Source of the DNA: Viscum album
Taxonomy: Eukaryota > Streptophyta > Magnoliopsida > Santalales > Viscaceae
Assembly (NCBI GenBank): GCA_963277665.1
Contig: OY728160.1
Coordinates: 46,484,605 to 46,548,604, forward strand
DNA length: 64,000 nt
Direction: 5' to 3'
The notes beneath the pieces are model-generated. The model saw only the letters and a list, made by a program, of their open reading frames with translations, was not told the origin of the DNA and did no database searches. This document shows, in pieces, positions 13,045 through 23,879 of this stretch. The position numbers were made by a program, and so were the translations under genes. Every line of letters starts with the position of its first letter. The first letter of the stretch is position 1.

Positions 13045-15120
13045 TGTAATCTCCCAACCTATTTACCACAAGTTGGTTCCCTGAGTCGCTTTGTTGTGTG
13101 ACCTCAAGCACACATCCCTATATGCCATAGGCTGACACCTAGCAATGAGGGTTGAATATATAAAATGGGGAGACTATACCCTCTATATCAAAGTATCAAC
13201 ACAATAATAGAAATAATAAAAAATAACCAAGTTATAATAAATAATACTCAAACTGATACCATAACCAATGAAAACTAGTATTACATATTGAACCAGAACA
13301 GGAAAAAAATATACAATCAAATCTATAGATATGACATGCCATATATGTTTCAAGTGTAAAATTCAAAACCAAAAGTAAATACATGAAAAAATCCCAATAA
13401 GTTCCTAAAAACATGTTTGGTTTCCACATCCATTCTCCATCCCAACTCATCCATCTACCATAGGACTCATTCCCTTATCCTATCCTACAAACATGAATTC
13501 AATTTGGGTACAGATCATGCATCCCAAGTAGGGTGTGAGTATAACTCAATAGACCACCACCAACGGTGTCTAAAACAATATCTAATCTATAATAGTGTAT
13601 GAAGTTGTATAAATAATAGAGTAAAAGTAATCAAATAAGTAGTTTATTGATTCAATCATTCTTTAATAAACCACATGATTTACCTGGGTTCATGTTGACA
13701 TCCAAAACACCAATACCTACTTTGGCCCATGTTGGGGTCTGAAACATATCATTTAGGGATTCACAATTAATTATAATATGGGCTTTAATTATCCATTAAA
13801 ATTCAATTTCATATCACAACTACCATGAATTGCAGTCCAATGCTAGTATTTTGGGATTAGAATGCCATGTCTAAAACCTCATGGATATTTAAAGCATCAA
13901 TCCATTTCCCACAACCTGTTGTTATCACATATGGTATTTTCAAGCATAATTACATGTCCCACACATGTATATCAGTCAATCTCATATGGTATTTTGAAGC
14001 ATCATCCCATGTCCTACAAACATATATCACATATAACAAAATATCATATATATCACAATTTAATATATTTCAAGGTTAATAATTACTAAACTTCTTCTCA
14101 ATAATTCCCATCAAGTGTCACATTTAAATTATCAATTTAATCATGTTTATACACTTTAATCACATGGAACAAATGAACAATTCCCCATTAAACCATTTAT
14201 TCAACATTTAATCATTTAAATCATCAACCCTTTAAGGTTAATTCAACCATCCCATAATTCCAATTAATAAATCTATTAATAATTACAATTAAACCAATTC
14301 CAATTTCCCCAAGTTCAAGCCATTTCATTATCATGTGGCTATTAAATTTAATTAACTAAATTTTTGATGTAATTTCCCAAACGTGGAAATTACAATTGCG
14401 CAATTGCTAAAACAAAATTTAAATTAATACTATGGGAATTTAAATTTATACCACCAATATTAAGATCATTTATAGAAGTTTTTAAAACTATAAAATACCT
14501 AAAATTGAAGTGAAATGATCAAAAACACAATATCATGGAAGATCTTGGGACAATACATGAGATAGATATCAAACGAATTAAGATCAATCAAAACCAAGAT
14601 CTAAACCCAATGCCAAGAGAGGAAAACTCATCCCTCTACATCAATAAAGAGACAGTTATAATTAAACCAAAGTGAAAATAATTACCATGGTTAAAACACC
14701 AATATGTGACAATTAGATATAAATAAATTTCTCCAAATATGTTGGGAGTCATCCTAGGGTTGAGTAGAGGATGGCTGCATGAAGTAATGAACACAAAAAA
14801 TGAATCACATAGAACCTTTTAATTTTTTTATCAGGGAATTACATGGAGTGTAATTCCATTACATGTCATGTAATTATTCTTAATTTTTTACACACAAAAA
14901 ACCATCACCTCAAGGTATTTTATCTTGATTTTATTTTAAATGTCGTGTAACACTTTTACATGGCAGTTAAATTTTATACATACTTTTTTTCAGTAAAAAA
15001 ATCTACTTAAAATATCTGTACCACCCCTAAATACTTTCAAGAAATTATACACCATTTACAACCCTAAAATAAAATAAAACTCAAATGGGTATGTACCTGG
15101 AAGAATAACGGGATCTTACA
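13045..15120 (-). mobile_element. Chromovirus A, 5' LTR
   Basis: 2076 bp, from TGTAATCTCCC to GGGATCTTACA, partner of 5654-7713. The three ~54-bp repeats recur at 13885-14060. The right flank CATGA (15121-15125) is the second copy of the target-site duplication. Short plus-strand open stretches near 13862-14089 are repeat artefacts. Confidence 0.88.
13885..14060 (+). repeat. Three ~54-bp direct repeats in 5' LTR of A
   Basis: Units with the AAGCATMA..CATGTCCCACA..TATCACATAT layout begin near 13891, 13943 and 13997, matching those at 6480-6660 in the other LTR. Confidence 0.65.
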
Positions 15121-15125
15121 CATGA
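15121..15125. repeat. Target-site duplication of A, right copy
   Basis: CATGA, partner of CCTGA at 5649-5653. Confidence 0.7.
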
Positions 15126-15299
15126 TTAAAATATGATTATGAAATAAACCCTTCAAATGACCATAATATTGAAGTGAGAATTCGTCAATGAATCAATTAT
15201 GTGTATCAACTATAAATCCATATAAAATAGTTGGAAATAGAATAATAGATAGTAAAAATCCATTACACACATAATCTTATAATATCAAAGACAATTAAG

Positions 15300-16330
15300 A
15301 AGTAATATAATCCAATGAATATAAATTGAGTTATAAAATTCTTTGGCACTTGGTAACTTTTAATTCAAAACCCCTTAGATGAAATAATTAAATTTGAAAC
15401 TTAAAATGCCATTTGTAATGAATTATTCATTATATTACATGTCAATGGGGTGTAATATACAACATATAAAATAAATTAGGTGCATAACATTACAACATGC
15501 CTCAATGAAATAAAATTGAGACTAAATCTCTTACCTTATGCTTTATTTTGGTGGAACACTCTTTAACCTCTTATATAATGGTTTTAATAATGTTATTAAC
15601 TTATAATAGAACCATAATCATATTTATAATATCATATATGATCCTGTTATAATATCTTATCACCCGTTTTTTATTAATATTTCATTGTTTTCATTTTTTT
15701 TGGGTATTATTTTCCTTGTTTTCTTATTCATTCTTTGTCATGAATGTTCCAGTTCTTACTCATATTTTATAGTTATGTCATATCCAGAATAATATTCATG
15801 ACATAAATATAATATTAATTTAATTATACTTATATATCATCCATTTTTTTTTGTGATGAAAAGATAGTCATATCACTTCATGAAGGCGGTATTCCACACA
15901 TACACAAATGATGTTATCACCTTTACATTAGTGAAAAGGAAAGAAATAAAATGATATATATATTATATTTATATAATAATAAATATTTCATGAATATAAA
16001 AATTATTTCATCTAAATGACATATAATAATCAAATTTTTCTTTATCACCTTCTATATGAATTGTTAGTGGAAGACGAATCGCATCGTTCACAAGGCGGTA
16101 GTTCGTCATACACACGAGCAACGTTATCATATCTCCTAAGGAATGAAAGGTGAAAATATATATATTATATAATGAATCTATAGGTATCAATATGTTGAAA
16201 ATATTTTATATATATATATATATCCATCATCATACCCAACTATGAAATGTGGTAATGGAAGAATGGACGACATCAGTTTGTGAGGCGGTAGTCTGTTGTA
16301 TGAACAAATGATGATTCCATAACTAATTTT
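15300..16330 (-). repeat. Hairpin-module array in LTR of O (~190-bp spacing)
   Basis: Read on the minus strand. Inverted repeats stand at 15501-15520 (CTCAAT, 8-base spacer, ATTGAG) and at 15312-15332 (AACTCAAT with a partly matching partner), 189 bases apart. CCGCC-core modules stand at about 15885, 16094 and 16284, about 190-210 bases apart, in sequence contexts resembling 43511-43530 and 43691-43710 of element P. The array is strongly decayed and cut at its lower end by the A insertion. It corresponds in position within the LTR to the better preserved array of P. Confidence 0.6.
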
Positions 16331-17051
16331 ATGGAAGTGTTTGAAGTTTTAGATTATAATCTTAACATAATATAAACTTATTATATTTAAGATATTTTTT
16401 TTATTATATCATCATGGTTTAAAAATAATTTAATGAGGTGAATAAGAAATAAAATGAAGACACTTGTTGAAGAACATTACATCTCCTTCGGGTATCTTCC
16501 TTATATTTGCACTAAATACTTCAAAGGTTGAATTTATACCCAAAATAAGGCTTCCATAATGATATTAGGATATTTTAGAAGTGATTTTGGTAGGTTTTGG
16601 ATGATCCAAATGGCTTGATAGGTGTATAGAAGTGAGAGAAGTGAGTTCCCTTTTAAAGTTGAGTATGAGTGGTGCTTTTGTAAATGCCCAAAATTATTCA
16701 CTATTGGAAGTTTGATATTACCTCAAGTGGATATAATATTTATTATTAATGGGTTTTAAGGATGATGTGTCTAATAAAAATCTCCACTACACAATAAAAC
16801 ACATGTTTTAAACATTTTTTCCTTAAATTCTAAATTTTCTTATATTTATCATGTTGGTTCTTTACAAATGTAACTAGTTTTCTAACCTAGGTAATTCATA
16901 CATTAAAATTAAATTAAAGTGATAAATATTAGATAAATTTTACCTACTTATTATAAATCTTAAATCCAATTTATAAAATAAAAATCCTATGTGTTTTGAT
17001 AATTTATTTTAACACAAGCGCGTGATCGAGCAAAAACATTATTTTAACCTT

Positions 17052-17056
17052 AACTA
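17052..17056. repeat. Possible target-site duplication of K1, left copy
   Basis: AACTA, repeated at 18300-18304. The unbroken O LTR near 605-620 also has two AACTA words a few bases apart, so the match is suggestive only. Confidence 0.45.
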
Positions 17057-17204
17057 TGTTGTACATCTCGTTCCCCTCGTTGTTTGATTTTAATGATCAC
17101 AATCACCTTATTATTTGCCTAACATTGTTTTTAAGTGTTGTGGATGATAGGCAAAAGATTGCCAAAGGATTGGCCCAAGAATGGACATCAAGTGGACTGA
17201 AATT

Positions 17205-17468
17205 CAGTCCACCGGCCAACCGGTGTGATAGCACCGGCCAGCCGGTGGACCTGGCAGAGGCATTGCCCACTGCCAGGTTCCACCGGTCAGCCGGTGGCTC
17301 TGTCACCGGCCAGCCGGTGGCACCCAGATCAAACAGTGTGAGCTACTGTCTTGCCACCGGCCAGCCGGTGGCTCTGGCACCGGTCAGCCGGTGGAGCCTG
17401 GACCAGAATTCTCCTCCTCTGCCAAGGCACCGGCCAGCCGGTGGAGCTGTACCGGCCAGCCGGTAGCC
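17205..17468 (+). repeat. Array of eight CCGG-N4-CCGG palindromic motifs
   Basis: The core CCGGCCAGCCGG (or with T or A variants) starts at 17212, 17234, 17283, 17306, 17357, 17380, 17430 and 17452. The motifs come in pairs 22-23 bases apart, with pairs repeating every ~73 bases, so the array is four ~73-bp units with two motifs each. Most copies extend to CACCGG-N4-CCGGTG, able to form a 6-7 bp stem. It lies 120-360 bases upstream of the TATA box of K1, the position of U3 enhancers. Confidence 0.85.
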
Positions 17469-17572
17469 CAGTCAAACTAGTCGTTGGGTTTGACCAGTCA
17501 ACCCTCTTTTGGCCTCCAACGGCTCCGAGGACTTCTCCAACGGCTCCGAAGGCCCCCAATGGGTTCCATGCC

Positions 17573-17580
17573 TATAAATA
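17573..17580 (+). promoter_or_regulatory. TATA box of solo LTR K1
   Basis: TATAAATA within GCCTATAAATAAAGGCC, downstream of the CCGG array. Transcription would start roughly 30 bases later, in the leader-like region. Confidence 0.65.
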
Positions 17581-18299
17581 AAGGCCAAGGAAGACCCGGA
17601 CACTACTCCGGATCATATACCAAGCGCCCGGACATATTGTTGCACATTTGGCGAACCTCCGGCGCTCCACCTTCAAGGATCCTCAAGTGCTCCATCAATT
17701 TCCAATCCAAGAAGCACCTCAAGAAGCTTGGGAGAGCACGCTACATCAACTTCATCATCCAATTGGCGCCCAAGTCTTCCTCACATACGGGTTTTATTGT
17801 TTTATTTATTTTGAGCTTTAATTTTGGGTTTGTGCCTACAAACCCCAAACCCTTTTGTCATCCCCCTTTCTTTTGGGTTTCACACCACCATTAAGGTGTG
17901 AAGAGGTTTCTTCAAGCCTTTCCTTTTAAAAGGCTTGTGTCACCGGTGAGCTAGCCTTCACCCGTTAAAAAGGCTAGTGGGTTCTTGCTAAACCATCAAA
18001 AGCAAGTGGGTTCTTGCTAAACCACAAAAAGCAAGCTGTAATAGGTCCTAGTGCTACCTCAAAGCCTAGTGGGTTTCTTGCTAAAACCATTGAAAAGCAA
18101 GCGGTAGGAATCTCTCAACGGTTGAGTTGGGAGCGGAGACGTAGGCCGGGTTTTTGGCCGAACTCCGTTATCAATTTCTTGTGTGATTGCCTCTTTATTT
18201 CCGCTGCACTTTCACTTTGATTTTTAAATTGTTAATTAATTTTAAAAGGCAATTCACCCCCCCTCTTGCCATCATTCCCGTCTTTCTTCCGACCCAAAA

Positions 18300-18304
18300 A
18301 ACTA
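18300..18304. repeat. Possible target-site duplication of K1, right copy
   Basis: AACTA, partner of 17052-17056. After it the sequence rejoins the O LTR (GGGGTCATTATATTC near 18328, matching 633-650). Confidence 0.45.
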
Positions 18305-19904
18305 GGCTAAAACAAATTATATTTAGGGGTCATTATATTCATTATAAAAGAAAAATTGGTCCAAAAATGTAAAATATTTTATATTTATTGTCATATAAAA
18401 ATAAATTGCCATAATATAGGGTTTTATTAATTTTAAATCATTTAATAAATTTTAATTTACCCTAAAATAACACTAATGTCAATTTTGACATGATTCATTT
18501 AAATTGAATTTAAAAATATCAATACAATGACGTAATTTAAATATATTATGTTAAAACCTATTTAACATGATATATTAATCTATAAAATTAATGTAAGACA
18601 ATAATTCATACATTTTACTTCACTTTTTTTATTTTTAGTATCAATTATTTTTTTTATTAACTAAATGATTATTGTTATGGCATTTCATAAGCATTTTAAG
18701 TAACTAATTCTTATCTAAATAAATAAATATAAATTATTATAAAAAAAATCTATCTTTAAAAATAATATGTATAACCAAACCAATGTTTTTCCCCTATCCT
18801 AATGTAATATACATATTAAAAGAAAGAAAAGTATCTTTTTTTCTTTTTTTACATAACTTATTATATGGATCATATTCAAATGAAATTGGAAATAAATTGA
18901 AATATTTCATATAATTGGATGGAAAAAGTAGAAATAAATTCAAAAAATAAGATTTAGATAATATTTTAAGTCATTTTCACTCTTATCATTCTAGTTTAAC
19001 CCCCTCATAAATCCATTTTTACATTAACCGTGGTAATTAATTTTTTAATACATTTACTATTCATTTTGGTAAAAAAAATAAGTCGAACATATTAGAAATT
19101 ATACATTATTATAATTCCAAATATGGAATTTATTTTCTAAATTCAATTCATAGAAGTGTAAATTTTTAATTTAAAATTAATCCTATAGATGTGATGTGAA
19201 AATGAGTTTTTAAATTGAAAATGTTCAAAATTTACAATGTTTTTATATCAAAATTTTATATAAAATTAATTAAATTTTCCCAAATTGGATTAATAGATGT
19301 ATAATTTAACTATTTTTACATTAAACCCAATTCAAAATATAATTAAACATTATAATTTATTTAAATGAAAAAAAGTTTTAAATTAAAATTCAGTATTTTT
19401 CACTATTCATGAAAAAATGAAACTTTTCAAAAAAATCCCAAAACATCAACCTAAGATAATTTTGATAATATGATTTCAAAAATTAAGTTTATTTTTTCAT
19501 ATAAATTTTCTAAAATCATTAAAAATTAATTATAAATTATGTGTGTAAAGTGTTACTAATCCGTCTTTAATAAAAAATATAGTTTTTCAGAAAACATTTA
19601 TTTTTATTTTAAATGATAATTATTTTATTAATAATAAATATATAATTAATAAAAATTTATAAACTATATATTTTCATAATTTATTTAATCTCATCTATTC
19701 CTACCATTACTACATCTATGAAAAAACTATCATATTAAATAATAATATTAATAGTATATTTTCATTCAGTAAAACCCGATCTTGTGTGTAATGAAAGATA
19801 TCGAAGAAATTTGTTATTGTGGGAAATGAAAGATAAATCTGTATTGCATGTAATATACTCTATCCAATAAAATTTTATTATTTTATAAATTTTGTGGTGT
19901 TATA

Positions 19905-21904
19905 TAGAACATAATTCTTTAATTAATATCTCAAACATATCAATGAAAAGAAATAACAACAATTATATACCATTGGTAACTTACGATTCCCCTATACAGG
20001 TCTTCATGACATGCATGGAAGGTGTAAATCTCAAGTTATAATCATTCCTAGATCCATCTTCCAAGTATTAAAATAATAATACATCCAAAACAATTTTCTA
20101 ATACCATTTTTTAATGAATTAACTCAAGCCTTACCAAATGATTGTCGAGTAAGTGATGTCATAGATTGCATGTGTTCATCCCCATAAGCCAAAAGATTAT
20201 AACTAGAAATGAGAGTTCAATAAAAAAAGTGGGAAAACCAAACTATCAATATCACAATAAAAATAACATGAAAACAAAAAAAATATCACATAACATCAAA
20301 GGAAGAAAAATGGATTATAACTAAGATCTAACCATAAATAATAGATAAACATAACCATTTTATACTAATAAGTACCCATACTAAACATCTATACATGCAT
20401 CAATGATTTCCCATAAGTCCAATAAAGTAACAAAGTAAATAGGGGAAAATAAAAAATAAGATATAACTACAATATCCTGATTCTCTCTTTGGTACAATCT
20501 CTTAACTTCTATCAAGTTATAACTTCATGATTTCCCATATGATATATTACCTAAAATCCAAACAAAAGTGTCTACATGTGCACCAAGGTGCTATTAAATA
20601 GTGTGATCATATGATACACCAGATCACAAATAATGGTTTCATTATATAAACCATTATATCAATATATGTATGCATAAAAAATAAATAATAATGTAACATA
20701 TGAAATATAGTCAATCATGATAGGTCATAATGTGATAATTAGGCCACCATGATACTTGACCCCACCTATTTCCTAAAATTTTAGTGTACCTATTTTTTAT
20801 CCCTAAAAGGGATAGTCTAAACCACATGTAATCCCAAGAATGTTTCGACATTAATCGTGGTTGATAAAGAAATTCTAGATGGTGTGTTGGACTCACTGTC
20901 AATCTAATTGTGGGCGTTAAATGTAAAATGACTTCTCAAGATCTCTATTAGTCTAAACATGGGTGGTAAGTGTTGTATGGATTCTTAGACTCTTTTTCTT
21001 TCTAAACATAGGTTCTACATTATGGATGGAATATTAGGATTTTTTGTTCTTACCATAGGTGGTAAATGTCAAATGGTATCTTGGACTCTTGATCAGTCTT
21101 ACCATGGGTGTTAATTTCCAAATGGAATCCTAGAGTATCTTCTAATCTAACCATGGGTGGTAAATGCAATATGGAATCCAAAAATATCTTTCAATCTATC
21201 CATGGGTGATAAAAAGGTAAAAAAACTATGTAAATGAGTGACATATCCATACCTGTGTACATGAACATATGGCTGGTGTGGCTAACACCCCAAACCCCAA
21301 GCCAACAGGTCATCATAGCATTAATTGCACTATCCTCAGAAGATTTACATTAATAAAGTGAAGATAAACCAATAATAAGGGAAAAATATCCCCATAACCA
21401 ATCTATTTTTAAACAATCCATATATACCTAGAATTTTATTATAGGATATCAACCATCATAAAAAACTTGAATCATATTATCTAATTTCAATCGCTACACA
21501 TAACCTATACCTACAACCATCACCTCTAAAAATTCACAAATCCCTGAGGCCACAATCAATATATCCACTCAAACACACCTATCACGCTAAGTTATACTAG
21601 TCAACTATATAGATACCATATAATTAAATATCCCATCAATCCAAAATGTCCTAATCATGTTTCCACCTTATTACTGGACCAAATACTACCACTCTATAAA
21701 AATCCTCATATCTGACCACTACCTTCTACACAACTATTCCCTATGAATATGGGTAAATCCCATCCATAACCAACCAACCCACCTACTCTGAGGTATAATG
21801 ATCAACCATAATAACCAAGCCATATATTTCCTCCCACTAGAGACTCATTCCCAATATATCTCAACTCCTCTCTCAAAGAGAAAGCACAATACCCAAGGAA
21901 TACC
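19905..21904. other. Unassigned AT-rich spacer between O and P
   Basis: Two kilobases without a credible coding frame on either strand. It lacks recognisable LTR ends or pol motifs and may be old retroelement sequence into which O and P landed. A decayed ~50-bp tandem repeat occupies 20880-21215. The remainder shows nothing I can name. Confidence 0.6.
20880..21215 (+). repeat. Decayed ~50-bp tandem repeat, about six units
   Basis: Units share the pattern TCTAACCATGGGTGGTAAATG followed by ATGGAATCCTAGA and a TATCTT-like end. Starts lie near 20900, 20952, 21001, 21050, 21097, 21145 and a partial one at 21193, so the spacing is about 48-52 bases. Units are imperfect, with many substitutions. 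Confidence 0.7.
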
Positions 21905-23550
21905 TGAAACATCCAAGGTAAATAAAAAATATAACATTTTCATATTTTTTAATATTTTTGAATTAAATATTAATTTTACTTCAAAGAGGAAGCTATGTTC
22001 AATGTCTCGCCTGATACGAAACAACAGGTTTCTTTAAAATCTTACGTTTCACACTACATTGAGTTATACTGAAAAATAATAATATATTGTTATTTTAAAT
22101 GGTAGTTAACACCTAGCCGTTGTAATGGTAGGAATGAACGGAACTAACTACAATATAATTATACAAATTTTTTAAATTTTTTTATATTTATCTAATAAAA
22201 TTTAGAGGCTTAAAATTTGAATGAATCTAATTTAAAGCATAAATACTCTAATATTCATTAAAATGTCGATTTACCCCCTTTTGATGGAGAACCCTCTTTA
22301 AATATAGTTTTGGTCACTTTTATATGTTTTATTTGAAAAAATAAAATTCTTCTTTAGAATCGGAAAATCAAAATTTATTTTGGGTAAATTTTTGGTATTT
22401 TTCTGATAAAATTCATTTTTTAATGAATAGTGAAAAATATTGTATTTTAATTCAAAACTGCCTTTTAATATAACTTATTTATATGGATATATTATATTTT
22501 TAAATGGTTCTAAAGTTTAATTAGATTATATTTTTACCATTTAATCCAATTCTGGTCATTGGAAGAAAATTCCCTTTGAAATTGGTCATAAACAAGTGTC
22601 AATCTTTTGATAGTTATTATTTCTTAAAAAACACGCTTTTTGTTTTGACAATGAGAATTAATTTCAAATTAATTAATACAACTTTTATGTTTTGAATTTG
22701 GTAAAATAGAAATCATTTTTTAATTCGGAATATCAAATATATCTTAGGCTGAATTTTTGATATTTTTCTGAAAAACTTCAATTTTTGATGAATAGTGAAA
22801 CCACTAAGTAGTAGTTAAAAACTGACTTTTTCATTTAAATGGAATTTTACCGCTTCTGTGAATTGAATTTAAAAAAATCTGACATACATGGTTGTAATTA
22901 GTAAGTAAAATGTGGTTCAATAAGATGAAAATGTTTTTTGGTGAATAGTAACTTTTGACTTTTATTTACCACGGTTAAAGGTAAATAGGGTAATTCAAGG
23001 TAAAAAGAATATCATAATAATACAAAAATTAACTTAACACTTGTCCTGACCTTATTTTATGAGTCATGGCCTACCATGAGAATCCTTGGGTCTATTTTAG
23101 GACCCCATGGAGCCACTTAAGAGTGATAATGACACTTTATTTTAATTAACTTAAAGTAAAGGCAAAAATGACAAAAACAAATATCTTTTAGTAAATCAAT
23201 TTTTACATGGGGTTATATAAGTTATCATTTGAACTATAAATATTATTTAGAAATATAAAAATAGATCCTACATCATGGTATTTTTTTATAATTTTTAGAC
23301 ATCAAATAAATTAAATTATTTATGACACAATAATGATGCAGTGTTTACCTCATTAATAAATGATTTAAATAAATAAGATCATAAAGATTAAAATAATATC
23401 CAAAACCTATCCAATTCTTATTGGTGATTTTATTTCAACCATGAGTCATATTATATTTTACCTTAATGAGTTTTGGATCTTTAGAAACCTAAAATCATTA
23501 TATAATAAAATAATATTTTCACACTTTCTTAAAGAGCCCCTCCTCTCCCT

Positions 23551-23558
23551 TATAAAAA
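23551..23558 (+). promoter_or_regulatory. TATA box of P left LTR
   Basis: TATAAAAA, preceded by a C-rich stretch and followed by CCCTCACTTC. It is conserved at 42953-42960 in the right LTR. It divides the LTR into about 1.65 kb of U3 and about 3 kb of transcribed R/U5, so the downstream array would be part of the element RNA. Confidence 0.7.
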
Positions 23559-23879
23559 TCCCTCACTTCTAACCCATTCCTTAAACTTATCAAGCCCCTT
23601 GTATCATCCAACCTATACCCAATTAAGATCCATACATATATCTATTACACCTAGAATCCCTACCTTATGCATAAGGCACTTCAAGAAATTCTTTTGGTTC
23701 AAACCAAAGAGAGTTACCTGATTTTAAGGTAACATTTTCTCTTAAGTTCTTTTCTTTTATTTTACTTATCCAACCCCTAAACTCTTTTTATTCCTTTATT
23801 TTATAACACCACCAGTATCCTAAATATAACATGATGTTGTTATGAGGAGTATTCTAACTACACTTACACACACCTTCAT

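Larger units (their letters stand above)
17057..18299 (+). mobile_element. Solo LTR K1, Copia type
   Basis: 1243-bp insertion, absent from the equivalent place in the left O LTR (near 610). It begins TGTTGTACATC and has a U3 rich in CCGG motifs, a TATAAATA box at 17573, a leader with repeated TTCTTGCTAAACC segments (17973-18090), the GGAGCGGAGACGTAGGCC block typical of SIRE/Maximus-like Copia LTRs, and an AATTCACCCCCCCTCTTG end region. No internal domain or second LTR is present, so it is a solo LTR left by recombination. The 3' terminus (ending CCCAAAA) is not a clean CA, so the last bases are uncertain. Its base composition is far less AT-rich than its surroundings, suggesting it is younger. 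The 136-residue open frame at 17056-17466 is repeat-encoded and not a gene. Confidence 0.7.
4074..19904 (-). mobile_element. Element O, right (5') LTR, interrupted by A and K1
   Basis: The LTR runs from TACAGTGAC at 4074 to GTGTTATA at 19904. Removing A (with one TSD copy) and K1 leaves about 5.1 kb. The piece at 16430-19904 pairs with the left LTR. The pieces 4074-5653 and 15121-16430 are seen only once. A TATA-like box, TTTAAAAGGG on the minus strand, lies near 16650 at the place where P has TATAAAAA. The segment 15300-16330 carries hairpin modules at about 190-bp spacing, listed separately. There is no coding sequence. The right flank (TAGAA, 19905) cannot be tested as a TSD because the other end is outside the window. 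Confidence 0.8.

Noticed and set aside
17056..17466. 136-codon plus-strand ORF over the CCGG array of K1
   Set aside because: It encodes only the palindromic repeat, other frames are open too, and it spans the insertion boundary and the U3.
17205..17468. CRISPR-like look of regularly spaced palindromic repeats
   Set aside because: Plant nuclear context inside an LTR, pairs at 22 and 50 bases with related spacers; a tandem 73-bp unit explains it.
19905..19909. Target-site duplication of O (TAGAA)
   Set aside because: The other end of O is outside the window, so it cannot be tested.
21900..21904. Target-site duplication of P (ATACC against AGACT at 46001-46005)
   Set aside because: Only three of five bases agree, which is no better than chance.
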